NCBI GenBank assembly: GCA_020441225.1 | Contig: JAGRMP010000582.1 | Span: 1-6,891, forward strand | Direction of reading: 5' to 3' | From: Maritimibacter sp. | GTDB taxonomy: Bacteria; Pseudomonadota; Alphaproteobacteria; Rhodobacterales; Rhodobacteraceae | Length of the DNA stretch: 6,891 bases | In this document: positions 1 through 5,595 of the stretch, in pieces | Numbering within the stretch: position 1 is the first letter of the stretch | How the letters are laid out: the number at the start of each line of letters is the position of its first letter | Translations under genes and position numbers: made by a program | Notes under the pieces: generated by a model | Told to the model about the DNA's origin: nothing | What the model saw: the letters and a program-made list of their open reading frames with translations, nothing else | Databases searched by the model: none

Positions 1-24
1 GTTCGAATCTCATCGCCCGCTCCA
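1..24 (+). tRNA. 3' end of tRNA-Gly (probably GCC anticodon), partial
   Basis: Bases 2-8 (TTCGAAT) are a standard T-loop, 9-13 the 3' side of the T-stem, 14-20 (CGCCCGC) the 3' side of the acceptor stem, 21 a U discriminator and 22-24 an encoded CCA. A U73 discriminator and an acceptor strand ending in CCCGC fit bacterial tRNA-Gly, whose E. coli GCC isoacceptor ends TCCCGCTCCA. The anticodon lies left of the window, so the identity is inferred from the acceptor end only. A P4-type integrase just downstream makes this a likely chromosomal attachment site (attL side). Confidence 0.8.
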
Positions 25-61
25 AGGGGTCTCTCCATAGTCTCTCATACCGACACGAAAT

Positions 62-83
62 GCCTTATTTATAAAGGCTTTTT
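62..83 (+). terminator. Weak candidate terminator after the tRNA
   Basis: GCCTT (62-66) pairs with AAGGC (74-78) across a 7-base A/T-rich loop, and five T residues follow (79-83). The stem is only 5 bp, so this is a weak intrinsic terminator at best. Its place 38 bases after the tRNA CCA is right for ending the tRNA transcript before the integrase leader. Confidence 0.4.
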
Positions 84-91
84 GTGGTATG

Positions 92-158
92 GTTGCATCA
101 TAGCGCAACATGGCGCCCCATAAATGGCGTGCCATTTGTTGGACAAATGTTGGACAAC
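92..158 (+). promoter_or_regulatory. Repeat-rich integrase leader: candidate arm-type or operator sites
   Basis: Several repeats are packed into the 77 bases before the integrase start. GTTGC (92-96) is inverted as GCAAC (105-109). Two 12-base near-palindromes sharing 10 of 12 bases occupy 110-121 (ATGGCGCCCCAT) and 124-135 (ATGGCGTGCCAT). TGTTGGACAA occurs twice in direct orientation, at 137-146 and 148-157, with starts 11 bases apart, about one helical turn. CATTTG (133-138) is inverted as CAAATG (144-149). Tyrosine integrases of this type bind arm sites flanking the core and often repress their own gene, so these repeats are good candidates for integrase or excisionase binding. I could not place a convincing -35/-10 pair. 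Confidence 0.5.
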
Positions 159-168
159 TTGAACAGAC

Positions 169-1377
169 ATGGCACTCACGGATGCGCAAATCCGCGCTTT
201 GAAACCAGTATCCGGACGAATCCGGCGCTCTGATGGTGGCGGGCTTTATCTGGACGTCATGGCCTCGGGACGGAAAGTCTTCCGGCTGGCCTACCGGCTC
301 GGCGGGCAACAGAGAACTGCAGTGATTGGGGATTACCCAGAGACCCGTCTCGCTGATGCACGGCTGAAGGCGGCTTCACTCAAAGCTTCATTGAAGGCAG
401 GAGTTGATCCGAACGAGGCTAATGAAAGAAGCGCGGCCGAGCCAAAGGAGGTCGAGGAGAAATACGGCCAGATGCTCTGGCGTAGCGTGGCAATCGATTA
501 CCTGCGCCTTCGCCAACAAAACGGAGCGGCGCCGCGCACATTGGCGAAATTGGATCGGCAAGTCGGGGTCACTATCCAAGCGCTGGGGGACCGACCACTC
601 GACAGCATCACCGCTCAAGACATTCTGGATGTCGTGAACCCGATTGCAGCTAAGGGACAGGTTGAGAACGCCCACGAGATTAGATCTCGGTTCTCGCAGA
701 TCTTCCGATATGCTGGGGCTCGTGGTCTCGTGATTGGTGACCCCGCTTCTGTCATTCTCGATGCAATGGTCCAAAGAAGGCGCGGCGAGTTCGCAGGAAT
801 CACGGTACCTTCGGAAGTCGGCAAATTGATGCGGGACTTGAGGAAATACGCCCAGCACAATCCGCAGGTTGGTGCCGCCCTCCTCCTTTCCGCCTACCTT
901 TTCCCGCGCAACATGGAGCTTCGTGGGATGCGGTGGGCAGAGATCGACTCACGACGCTCTATTTGGGAGATCCCCGGCGACAGGATGAAGATGAAACGTG
1001 ACCACCTTGTGCCCCTGCCCCGGCAGGCAAAACAGGTTTTGGCAACTCTACAAGGGACCTGTTCTGGTTCCCCGCTCGTTTTTCCATCACCACAAGATCC
1101 ACAGCGGATGATCTCCGACATGACGTTCAACTCTGCCTTGCGCCGCATGGGCTACCGAAGAGAAGTGCACGTGCACCACGGTTTCCGCACAACGGCCAGC
1201 ACTAACCTGAATGAGATGGGTTGGAATGCCGACTGGATCGAACGTCAACTTGCACATGTGCAGAGCAACAAAGTCAGATCCTCCTACAACAAAGCCGAGT
1301 ACTTGGAAGGCCGCGTTCGAATGATGCAAGCCTACGCTGACTGGCTCGACGAACTAGAACGGAGTGCTAAACAGTGA
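169..1377 (+). CDS. P4-type tyrosine recombinase / integrase
   Basis: This 402-residue protein would catalyse site-specific integration and excision of the element seated in the adjacent tRNA gene. Residues 1-85 look like the DUF4102 arm-DNA-binding domain (start MALTDAQIRALKP, then DGGGLYLDV and a basic stretch). About 100-200 is the SAM-like core-binding domain, and about 210-390 the catalytic domain. Visible active-site residues are R247 (in PRNMEL), K274 or K276 (in RMKMKRDH), H337 and R340 (in HHGFR), H363 (in LAH) and the nucleophile Y373 (in SSYNKAEYL). Length and motif order are normal for the family, with no frameshift, so the enzyme should be active. The start fits the family N-terminus, although no strong Shine-Dalgarno sequence is visible. 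The gene reads away from the tRNA 3' end, and its base composition is visibly less GC-rich than the metabolic genes to the right, consistent with acquired DNA. Confidence 0.95.
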   Translation: MALTDAQIRALKPVSGRIRRSDGGGLYLDVMASGRKVFRLAYRLGGQQRTAVIGDYPETRLADARLKAASLKASLKAGVDPNEANERSAAEPKEVEEKYGQMLWRSVAIDYLRLRQQNGAAPRTLAKLDRQVGVTIQALGDRPLDSITAQDILDVVNPIAAKGQVENAHEIRSRFSQIFRYAGARGLVIGDPASVILDAMVQRRRGEFAGITVPSEVGKLMRDLRKYAQHNPQVGAALLLSAYLFPRNMELRGMRWAEIDSRRSIWEIPGDRMKMKRDHLVPLPRQAKQVLATLQGTCSGSPLVFPSPQDPQRMISDMTFNSALRRMGYRREVHVHHGFRTTASTNLNEMGWNADWIERQLAHVQSNKVRSSYNKAEYLEGRVRMMQAYADWLDELERSAKQ

Positions 1378-1387
1378 TCTTAAAAGT

Positions 1388-1403
1388 GGCGGCTGAATCC
1401 GCC
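1388..1403 (+). terminator. Hairpin just after the integrase, terminator doubtful
   Basis: GGCGG (1388-1392) pairs with CCGCC (1399-1403) across the 6-base loop CTGAAT, 11 bases after the integrase stop. No T-tract follows, so intrinsic termination is doubtful. It is recorded as the only clear hairpin at the 3' end of the gene. Confidence 0.2.
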
Positions 1404-1492
1404 CAGCTCGACCGGTGATCCAAGGTTTACCGGGGTTTGGCATTATGCCGCCAATTGCTGAGATCAACCGGTCGAATACGCCTCGCCAAGCT

Positions 1493-1536
1493 TTGCAAAT
1501 CCGTGCACACCGGCTCGATTCCGGTACTCGCCTCCA
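1493..1536 (+). pseudogene. tRNA-Cys 3'-half remnant, putative attachment site
   Basis: The 44 bases read as the 3' half of a tRNA-Cys. TTGCAAA (1493-1499) is the anticodon loop with GCA anticodon, TCCGT (1500-1504) the 3' anticodon stem, GCAC a 4-base variable loop, and ACCGG and CCGGT (1509-1513, 1521-1525) a perfect T-stem around CTCGATT. ACTCGCC (1526-1532) is the 3' acceptor strand, then U73 and CCA. The E. coli tRNA-Cys has the same TTGCAAATCCGT block and GCCTCCA end. The bases just upstream (1488-1492, AAGCT) cannot form the 5' anticodon stem, and no D-arm or 5' acceptor strand precedes them, so it is not a functional tRNA. T54 of the T-loop is C here, consistent with relaxed constraint. 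A tRNA 3' half lacking its 5' half is what tRNA-targeting integrases leave at the far end of an element. Confidence 0.75.
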
Positions 1537-1879
1537 TTTCTTTTCAAAGCGTTACGTGGAAGATCGTCCGCCTCTAAGGATTGGCAGTCTCGATTTAGCC
1601 ACTCAACCTTGTTGCCTTTCTGTCTTGCACCAATTTCTGCATTGTCGAAGCCATCATGTGCGACCAGAGGTATGTGCCCGGCCCTGCTTGCGACGCCGAC
1701 CCAGCGATTGGCGTGCCGACGGTCAACCGTTCGCTGCCGGGGAAACCTGCAACTAGGGACACCGCCTAGTCTTTGGGGACCACTTTTTTGAACGTCGATG
1801 TCATCCATTCGATCCGTACGTCCACTGCCAGCGCCTCATTTCGCCCCCCCCTACACCAGCCGAAGCGGTGGGCTGACTG
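1537..1879. other. Gene-free stretch between tRNA-Cys remnant and IS
   Basis: No gene can be supported here. Open frames on both strands (for example minus strand 1808 down to 1464, which runs into the tRNA remnant) have no recognisable domain and no convincing ribosome binding site. A run of eight C residues lies at 1844-1851. On the minus strand the frame entering from the IS side stays open from about 1879 to a TAG near 1748, without recognisable motifs, so a broken 3' gene end cut by the IS is possible but unproven. The stretch is probably decayed island or former tRNA-Cys flanking DNA. Confidence 0.4.
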
Positions 1880-1921
1880 TGACGTGCTCCCCGGAAATGT
1901 CCTCGCTTTGAGGTAGTCTTT

Positions 1922-1935
1922 TCCTCAACAGAGGA
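1922..1935 (+). promoter_or_regulatory. Hairpin over the orfA ribosome binding site
   Basis: TCCTC (1922-1926) pairs with GAGGA (1931-1935) across the loop AACA. The 3' arm is the core of the GAGGAG Shine-Dalgarno sequence (1931-1936), which lies 7 bases before the orfA ATG at 1944. Some insertion sequences (IS10, IS50) use such pairing to stop transposase translation from transcripts that enter from outside. That function is inferred here. Confidence 0.4.
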
Positions 1936-1943
1936 GACGGACA

Positions 1944-2210
1944 ATGAAGCGATCGAGGTTCAGCGAAGAACAGATCATTGGAATTCTGAAGGAGCACCAG
2001 GCGGGCCTGAGCGCGGCCGAGCTGTGCCGCAAGCACGGCGTCAGCGAGGCGACGTTCTACAAGTGGCGCTCGAAGTATGGCGGCATGGAGGTGTCGGACG
2101 CGAAGCGGCTGAAGGCGCTCGAGGACGAGAACGCGAAGCTGAAGAAGCTGCTGGCGGAGCAGATGATGGATGTCTCGACGCTGCGCGAGATGCTCGGAAA
2201 AAACTTCTGA
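1944..2210 (+). CDS. IS3-family OrfA (transposase N-terminal, HTH protein)
   Basis: This 88-residue protein is the DNA-binding half of an IS3-family transposase. A helix-turn-helix occupies about residues 22-42 (LSAAELCRKHGVSEATFYKW) and would recognise the IS terminal repeats. Residues about 52-84 form a leucine-rich coiled coil (L56, L59, L66, L69, L70, L80) that normally mediates OrfA-OrfAB multimerisation. The ATG is preceded by GAGGAG at a good distance. The frame is complete and ends after GKNF just past the slippery heptamer. Because orfB is truncated, only free OrfA, a known down-regulator of IS3 transposition, could still be made. It could act on intact copies elsewhere in the genome if any exist. 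Confidence 0.92.
   Translation: MKRSRFSEEQIIGILKEHQAGLSAAELCRKHGVSEATFYKWRSKYGGMEVSDAKRLKALEDENAKLKKLLAEQMMDVSTLREMLGKNF
2198..2204 (+). promoter_or_regulatory. -1 ribosomal frameshift site A AAA AAC
   Basis: The heptamer AAAAAAC is in the right phase: orfA reads GGA AAA AAC TTC TGA, and slipping back one base gives AAA AAA CTT CTG, which enters the orfB frame (LLKPGSRRSAVSW). This is the classic IS3-family signal for making the OrfAB fusion transposase. I see no strong stimulatory stem-loop directly downstream. Confidence 0.8.
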
Positions 2211-2416
2211 AGCCCGGTTCGAGGAGATCTGCCGTGAGCTGGGCCATCACCGAGAAGCGCTATTCCCAGAGGCGCGCCTGCGCGCTGGTCGGGATCGATC
2301 CGCGGGTCTACCGCTACCGCTCCACCCGGTCGGACGACACCGCGCTGCGTGCCCGTTTGCGCGAGCTGTCGGGCGAGCGTCGGCGGTTCGGCTACCTGCG
2401 GAATGCGCCGGCGTAG
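2204..2416 (+). pseudogene. IS3-family OrfB (transposase catalytic part), truncated
   Basis: In the -1 frame relative to orfA, 66 IS-derived codons survive, including the N-terminal HTH_21-like region (TEKRYSQRRACALVGIDPR, then RERLRELS-like text up to RRRFGYLR). The next codons (NAPA, stop at 2414-2416) come from the opposite strand of the tcuB 3' end, not from the IS. The whole rve/DDE integrase core, about 200 residues including all three catalytic acidic residues, is missing, so no active transposase can be made. The break at about 2401 lies just before the point where family members normally continue with LHxxLRREG. Confidence 0.88.
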
Positions 2417-3456
2417 TCGCGCAGCAGCGCGGCCGTCCGGTAGAAGCCGTGCGCCATCTTCGTGAAAGGCGCGAGGACAAAGAAGCTTGCCACTACGCCG
2501 AGATGCAGGGCGAGTAGTGCCGGCATGGCCGGGGTCGCGCCGAGCCCGTAGAGGAGCAGACCTGAGAGCGCGACCAGCCCGAGAAGCGCGATGAACGCCA
2601 TGTCGCCGCTCCAGGCACGCGGATCTCCGAGCGCCGGGTCGGCCCGCCGTTTGAGGACCACCATCCAGGCGCTGCCCGCCGTCAACATCAGCCCGCCCGG
2701 AACACCGAGGAGTTTCGGCGGCGACCAGAAGAGATAGGGAGCGGGCATGGCGAAGAGGTAATGCATGAGGGTCCCCACGGCGGTCGCGGCGAAGCACAGG
2801 AGGAAGCCGAAGAGCACAAGTTGATGTGCATAGCGGCGGGCGTGGCTGAACCGGTCGCGATCCTCGAAATTACAGCCCTCGCCGTGGCCGGCCGCGAGAT
2901 CCTTCATCGCGGCGACCATTCCGAGCGCATAGCGGGCTTCGGCGATCCCGACGGGTCCACCGCCCGTCGCGCGCCAGTACCGGCGCAGGCTCACTGTGAG
3001 GCTCACCAGTGGAAACAGGAAGGCCGGCACGAAGATCGACAGCATGGCGTTGTGGGAGAACACGGCGTAGAAGCCTTCGCCCGACCCGCCGAGGAGGCCG
3101 ATGGCCGCGAGTACGAACGCGACCCCCAGAAACACCGCCAGCACAGTCCAGGCGCCGCGTTCGTGAAACGCCCGCGCAAAACCCTGGGGCCAGGCGAAGT
3201 TCTGCCAGCTGTCGTGCCTGAGTTCAGCCAATGCTCTCGGCAGGTTCAGGTCGAATTCGTGCGGGCTCGTGTATTGGCAGGCGTAGTAGCACCCCCGGCA
3301 GTTGTGGCAGAGATTGGCGAGCTGGGTGAGATCTGCGTCCGAGAAGGTCCGTTCGCGATGCATCGCGGGGAAGACCGAACAGAATCCCTCGCAATAGCGG
3401 CAGGCATTGCAGATCTCGGCCTGCCGGCGGGCTTCTTTTATACTGTCAATGTGCAT
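2392..3456 (-). CDS. tcuB: TcuB-like iron-sulfur / membrane electron-transfer protein
   Basis: The protein has 354 residues. Two cysteine clusters lie near the N-terminus, C16-C19-C22-C26 and C50-C53-C56-C60, each CxxCxxCxxxC and fit to hold 4Fe-4S centres. Hydrophobic helices follow at about 103-123, 138-157, 211-235, 250-268, 286-306 and 312-332. H211, H232, H318 and H336 are possible haem ligands. This is the CitB/TcuB architecture, in which TcuB takes electrons from the FADH2 of TcuA and passes them to membrane quinones. The start at 3456 is preferred over the in-frame ATG at 3501: it has GGGAGG about 9 bases upstream and starts as the family does. It overlaps the tcuA end by 11 bases, implying translational coupling. 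The last residues (FRR) and the TAG stop (2394-2392) fall in IS-derived sequence, so the natural C-terminus has lost or exchanged a few residues. All visible domains are kept, and function is likely retained. Salmonella TcuB is about 379 residues. Confidence 0.88.
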   Translation of the reverse strand: MHIDSIKEARRQAEICNACRYCEGFCSVFPAMHRERTFSDADLTQLANLCHNCRGCYYACQYTSPHEFDLNLPRALAELRHDSWQNFAWPQGFARAFHERGAWTVLAVFLGVAFVLAAIGLLGGSGEGFYAVFSHNAMLSIFVPAFLFPLVSLTVSLRRYWRATGGGPVGIAEARYALGMVAAMKDLAAGHGEGCNFEDRDRFSHARRYAHQLVLFGFLLCFAATAVGTLMHYLFAMPAPYLFWSPPKLLGVPGGLMLTAGSAWMVVLKRRADPALGDPRAWSGDMAFIALLGLVALSGLLLYGLGATPAMPALLALHLGVVASFFVLAPFTKMAHGFYRTAALLRDYAGAFRR

Positions 3457-4846
3457 GGGCCGCGGCCTCCCGTCCCGCGATCCGCCCGAAGACGGTGCCA
3501 ATAGTCATGCCGAAACCGGCGAGATAGCCTTGGCCGAGGATCGAGCCCGCCATGGTCTCGCCTGCGGCCCAGAGGTTCCGGATCGGCCCGGCGTCGGTTG
3601 AACATTGGGCATTCTCGTCCACTTTCAACCCGAGGTAGGTGAAGGTGACGCCTGTCCGAAGGGTGTAGCCATAGAACGGCGGCTCGGTGATCGGCCGCGC
3701 CCAGTTGGATTTGGGTGGTGTCAGGCCGGTCGTCGCCACGCCGTCAAGCTCGGTCGGGTGAAAGGCAGAAGTGTCGCCGCAGGCCGCGTTGAAGGCGTCG
3801 ACCGTCTCGCGCAGCTTTTCGGGCGGCAGGCCCATCTGCACGGCAAGGTCTTCCAGCGTGTCGGCCTTCAGCGGCGGAAACACCGAGGGCATGAACAGTT
3901 CGAGCGATTTGGCGTCGATGATGACGTAGCCGATCTGGTCGGGCTGATCGGCCACCAACCGGCCCCAGATCGCGTAACGCTTGGGCCAGACGTCTTCGCC
4001 CTCGTCGTAGAACCGCTCGGCGCGCTTGTTGACGACTATCGAGAACGGCACACAGTCGAGCCGGGTGACGATCCCGCCGTCGAATTTCGGCGCCCGTCCG
4101 TCGATGGCCACCGCGTGGCACTGGGTCGGATCGCCGACGGAGAGCACCCCCTGAGACAGCAGATCGGCGAGCACGACGCCGCGGTTGTAGGGCGTGCCCC
4201 GGATCAGGAAATTCTGTGCCGCCGGTCCCCAGGCGCGGGTGAGCCAGTCGGTGTCGGCCTGGAAACCGCCCGAGGCCACCACCACCGATTTCGGTGCGAT
4301 CCGGTGATCCGCCCCGGCGTGCGAACAGTCGATCCCGGCAATTCGGTCACCGTCGAGCTCCAGGTGGGTCACCTGAGCGTCGTAGAGCACCTGCACGCCG
4401 AGCGCCTCGGCGCGGCGGTAATAGGCGTTCACGAGCGCCTTGCCACCGCCCATGAAGAAGGCATTGGTGCGGGCGAGGCTGAGCGTGCCGGAGAGCGACG
4501 GCTGGAAATGCACGCCGTGGTCTTCCATCCAGGGCAGGCAGGCCTCGGAGCTGCGGATCGCCAGCCGCGCGAGAGCCTCGTCCGTCTTGCCCCCGGTCAC
4601 CTTGAGGAGATCGGCGAGGTACTCGTCTTCGCCGTAGCTGTCGGTGAGCGGGCCGAGCGGCCCGCTGTGCATGCAACGGAAATTGCGGGTATGGCGCGAA
4701 TTGCCCCCGCGGTAGGGCCTGGGCGCTGTTTCGAGTATCAGTACCCGGGCCCCGGCCTCGGCGGCTGTCATCGCGGCGCAGAGACCAGCGTTGCCACCGC
4801 CGATCACGGCGACGTCGATTTGGTCTTTCGCGGGGTCGAAAGACAT
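3446..4846 (-). CDS. tcuA: TcuA-like FAD-dependent dehydrogenase
   Basis: This 466-residue flavoprotein belongs to the fumarate reductase/succinate dehydrogenase flavoprotein superfamily and matches TcuA, which oxidises tricarballylate to cis-aconitate in Salmonella. The N-terminal dinucleotide fold is clear: IGGGNAG (15-21) and E39 at the end of the second strand. RGGNSRHTRNFR (46-57) is the isoalloxazine/phosphate segment typical of this superfamily, ASGGF lies at 191-195, and the C-terminal FAD motif spans 426-458 (AAGETMAGSILGQGYLAGFG). R222 and R400-region basic residues could contact a polycarboxylate, but I cannot assign the active-site arginine. Length equals the family norm. The ATG lies 2 bases after the gntR stop, with GAGGG 8 bases upstream, and the gene overlaps tcuB. 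The N-terminal half of CobZ (a TcuA-TcuB fusion in Rhodobacter) has the same fold, but genes here are separate and no cobalamin gene is in view. The precise substrate is inferred. Confidence 0.88.
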   Translation of the reverse strand: MSFDPAKDQIDVAVIGGGNAGLCAAMTAAEAGARVLILETAPRPYRGGNSRHTRNFRCMHSGPLGPLTDSYGEDEYLADLLKVTGGKTDEALARLAIRSSEACLPWMEDHGVHFQPSLSGTLSLARTNAFFMGGGKALVNAYYRRAEALGVQVLYDAQVTHLELDGDRIAGIDCSHAGADHRIAPKSVVVASGGFQADTDWLTRAWGPAAQNFLIRGTPYNRGVVLADLLSQGVLSVGDPTQCHAVAIDGRAPKFDGGIVTRLDCVPFSIVVNKRAERFYDEGEDVWPKRYAIWGRLVADQPDQIGYVIIDAKSLELFMPSVFPPLKADTLEDLAVQMGLPPEKLRETVDAFNAACGDTSAFHPTELDGVATTGLTPPKSNWARPITEPPFYGYTLRTGVTFTYLGLKVDENAQCSTDAGPIRNLWAAGETMAGSILGQGYLAGFGMTIGTVFGRIAGREAAAHAH

Positions 4847-4848
4847 GC

Positions 4849-5538
4849 TCAGCCCTCGCTCCAGAGGTCGTCTGCCGCACCGTCGCGCGCGTGCAGGGCG
4901 CGTATGCGCATCCTCTGCGCCGCTTCGATATGAGCGCGCATTTGGGCCTCGGCCGCGGCTCCGTCACGCGCCGTGAGCGCGGCAAGCAGCGCCCGGTGTT
5001 CCTCTAAGGCCTCCTCGGCCCGTTCGGCCTCGGCGAGTGTCGTGGGCCCGAGGATCAGCAGGGCTTTTTGCAGGCCCAACATCGACTTTTTCAGAAAGCG
5101 GTTCTTCGCTGCGTCCAGGAGCACATTGTGAAACTGGCGATTGAGCCGGGCGGCCTCGCCGGGATCCCCGGCACGGCCGAGCGCCTCATTGATGGCGGCA
5201 AGCTCGTCGAGTTCGAGATCGGACGCGGCCCGCGCGGCCAGACGCGCCGCAGTGCTTTCGAGGACCGCCCGCATCTCGTAGAGCTCCATCACCTCCGCGT
5301 AATCGAGCCGGCGGACCGTGGCCCCCTGGCGCGGCGCGTGCACCACCAGCCCGTCGGCTTCCAACTGACGGATGGCCTCACGCACCGGAGTACGACTCAC
5401 GCCGAGCCGATCGGCCAGTTCGGTTTCGCGCAGCCGGTCGCCGGGGAGAAGCCGGCCCTGCCGGATCTCGTCGAGGAGCTGCAGATAGGCGGCGTTGCCC
5501 TGCGGCAGGTCCTGGCCCGGTTCGTCGCGCGTGGTCAT
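4849..5538 (-). CDS. GntR-family regulator with FCD domain
   Basis: This 229-residue protein is a one-component transcription factor. Residues about 15-80 are the winged helix-turn-helix (LRETELADRLGVSRTPVREA, then LEADGLV and a wing containing QGATVRRL). Residues about 85-215 are an all-helical FCD effector domain. The usual metal ligands are visible as H137 (in NRQFH), H181 (in EEHRALL) and H203 (in MRAHIEAA), with N133 where many members have Asp. FCD domains bind small organic acids, often through this metal. The ATG at 5538 has AAGGTG 9 bases upstream. The frame stays open further upstream across the divergent gene, but that part is not this protein. The gene is first in the gntR-tcuA-tcuB operon and faces the abrB-like gene, so it most likely regulates both units and itself from the shared 57-base region. 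The effector is probably the substrate or an oxidation product. Confidence 0.92.
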   Translation of the reverse strand: MTTRDEPGQDLPQGNAAYLQLLDEIRQGRLLPGDRLRETELADRLGVSRTPVREAIRQLEADGLVVHAPRQGATVRRLDYAEVMELYEMRAVLESTAARLAARAASDLELDELAAINEALGRAGDPGEAARLNRQFHNVLLDAAKNRFLKKSMLGLQKALLILGPTTLAEAERAEEALEEHRALLAALTARDGAAAEAQMRAHIEAAQRMRIRALHARDGAADDLWSEG

Positions 5539-5564
5539 CGGTGGTCGCACCTTCAGCTTGCAAT

Positions 5565-5594
5565 TTGCATCCAAGTGGATACAAGGGGATGCAA
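5565..5594. promoter_or_regulatory. Candidate GntR operator in the divergent intergenic region
   Basis: Bases 5565-5584 (TTGCATCCAAGTGGATACAA) are a 20-base palindrome with 8 of 10 pairs matched. A third half-site, GGATGCAA (5587-5594), is the exact inverse of TTGCATCC (5565-5572). The block fills most of the 57 bases between the gntR start (5538) and the abrB-like start (5596). It covers the AAGGGG ribosome binding site of the latter (5583-5588). Such spacing suits a repressor that controls both directions. Palindromic A/T-flanked sites of this size are typical of FCD-type GntR proteins. Binding is inferred. Confidence 0.65.
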
Positions 5595-5595
5595 T

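Larger units (their letters stand above)
1880..2401 (+). mobile_element. Truncated IS3-family insertion sequence (probably IS407-like)
   Basis: The element has the IS3 layout: a left terminus, orfA, a -1 frameshift signal, then orfB. The left end is placed at the TG of TGACGTGCTCCCCGG (1880-1894), 64 bases before orfA, which matches the terminal sequence style and spacing of this family. The orfA sequence (MKRSRFSEEQIIGILKEHQAG) resembles the IS407 group. About 520 bases remain of an expected 1.2-1.3 kb. The right side is missing: orfB homology stops at about 2401, where the tcuB 3' end begins on the other strand. Without the right end it cannot transpose by itself, and a target duplication cannot be checked. 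Confidence 0.85.

Noticed and set aside
1464..1808. Minus-strand 114-residue frame as a real gene
   Set aside because: It has no recognised domain, runs through the tRNA-Cys remnant at its 3' end, and is matched by an equally open plus-strand frame, so coding is not supported.
1844..1851. Run of eight C residues as a phase-variation tract
   Set aside because: It is not inside or just upstream of a supported gene. A homopolymer in decayed DNA is the simpler reading.
3456..3501. Longer tcuB with a start at 3501
   Set aside because: The extra 15 residues (MAPSSGGSRDGRPRP) are unlike the family and lie within tcuA coding sequence. The start at 3456 has GGGAGG at good spacing and a typical TcuB N-terminus.
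3605..4933. Long plus-strand open frame antisense to tcuA
   Set aside because: Rich in Arg, Gly, Glu and Ala with no recognisable domain. It is the mirror frame of the well-supported tcuA gene in high-GC DNA.
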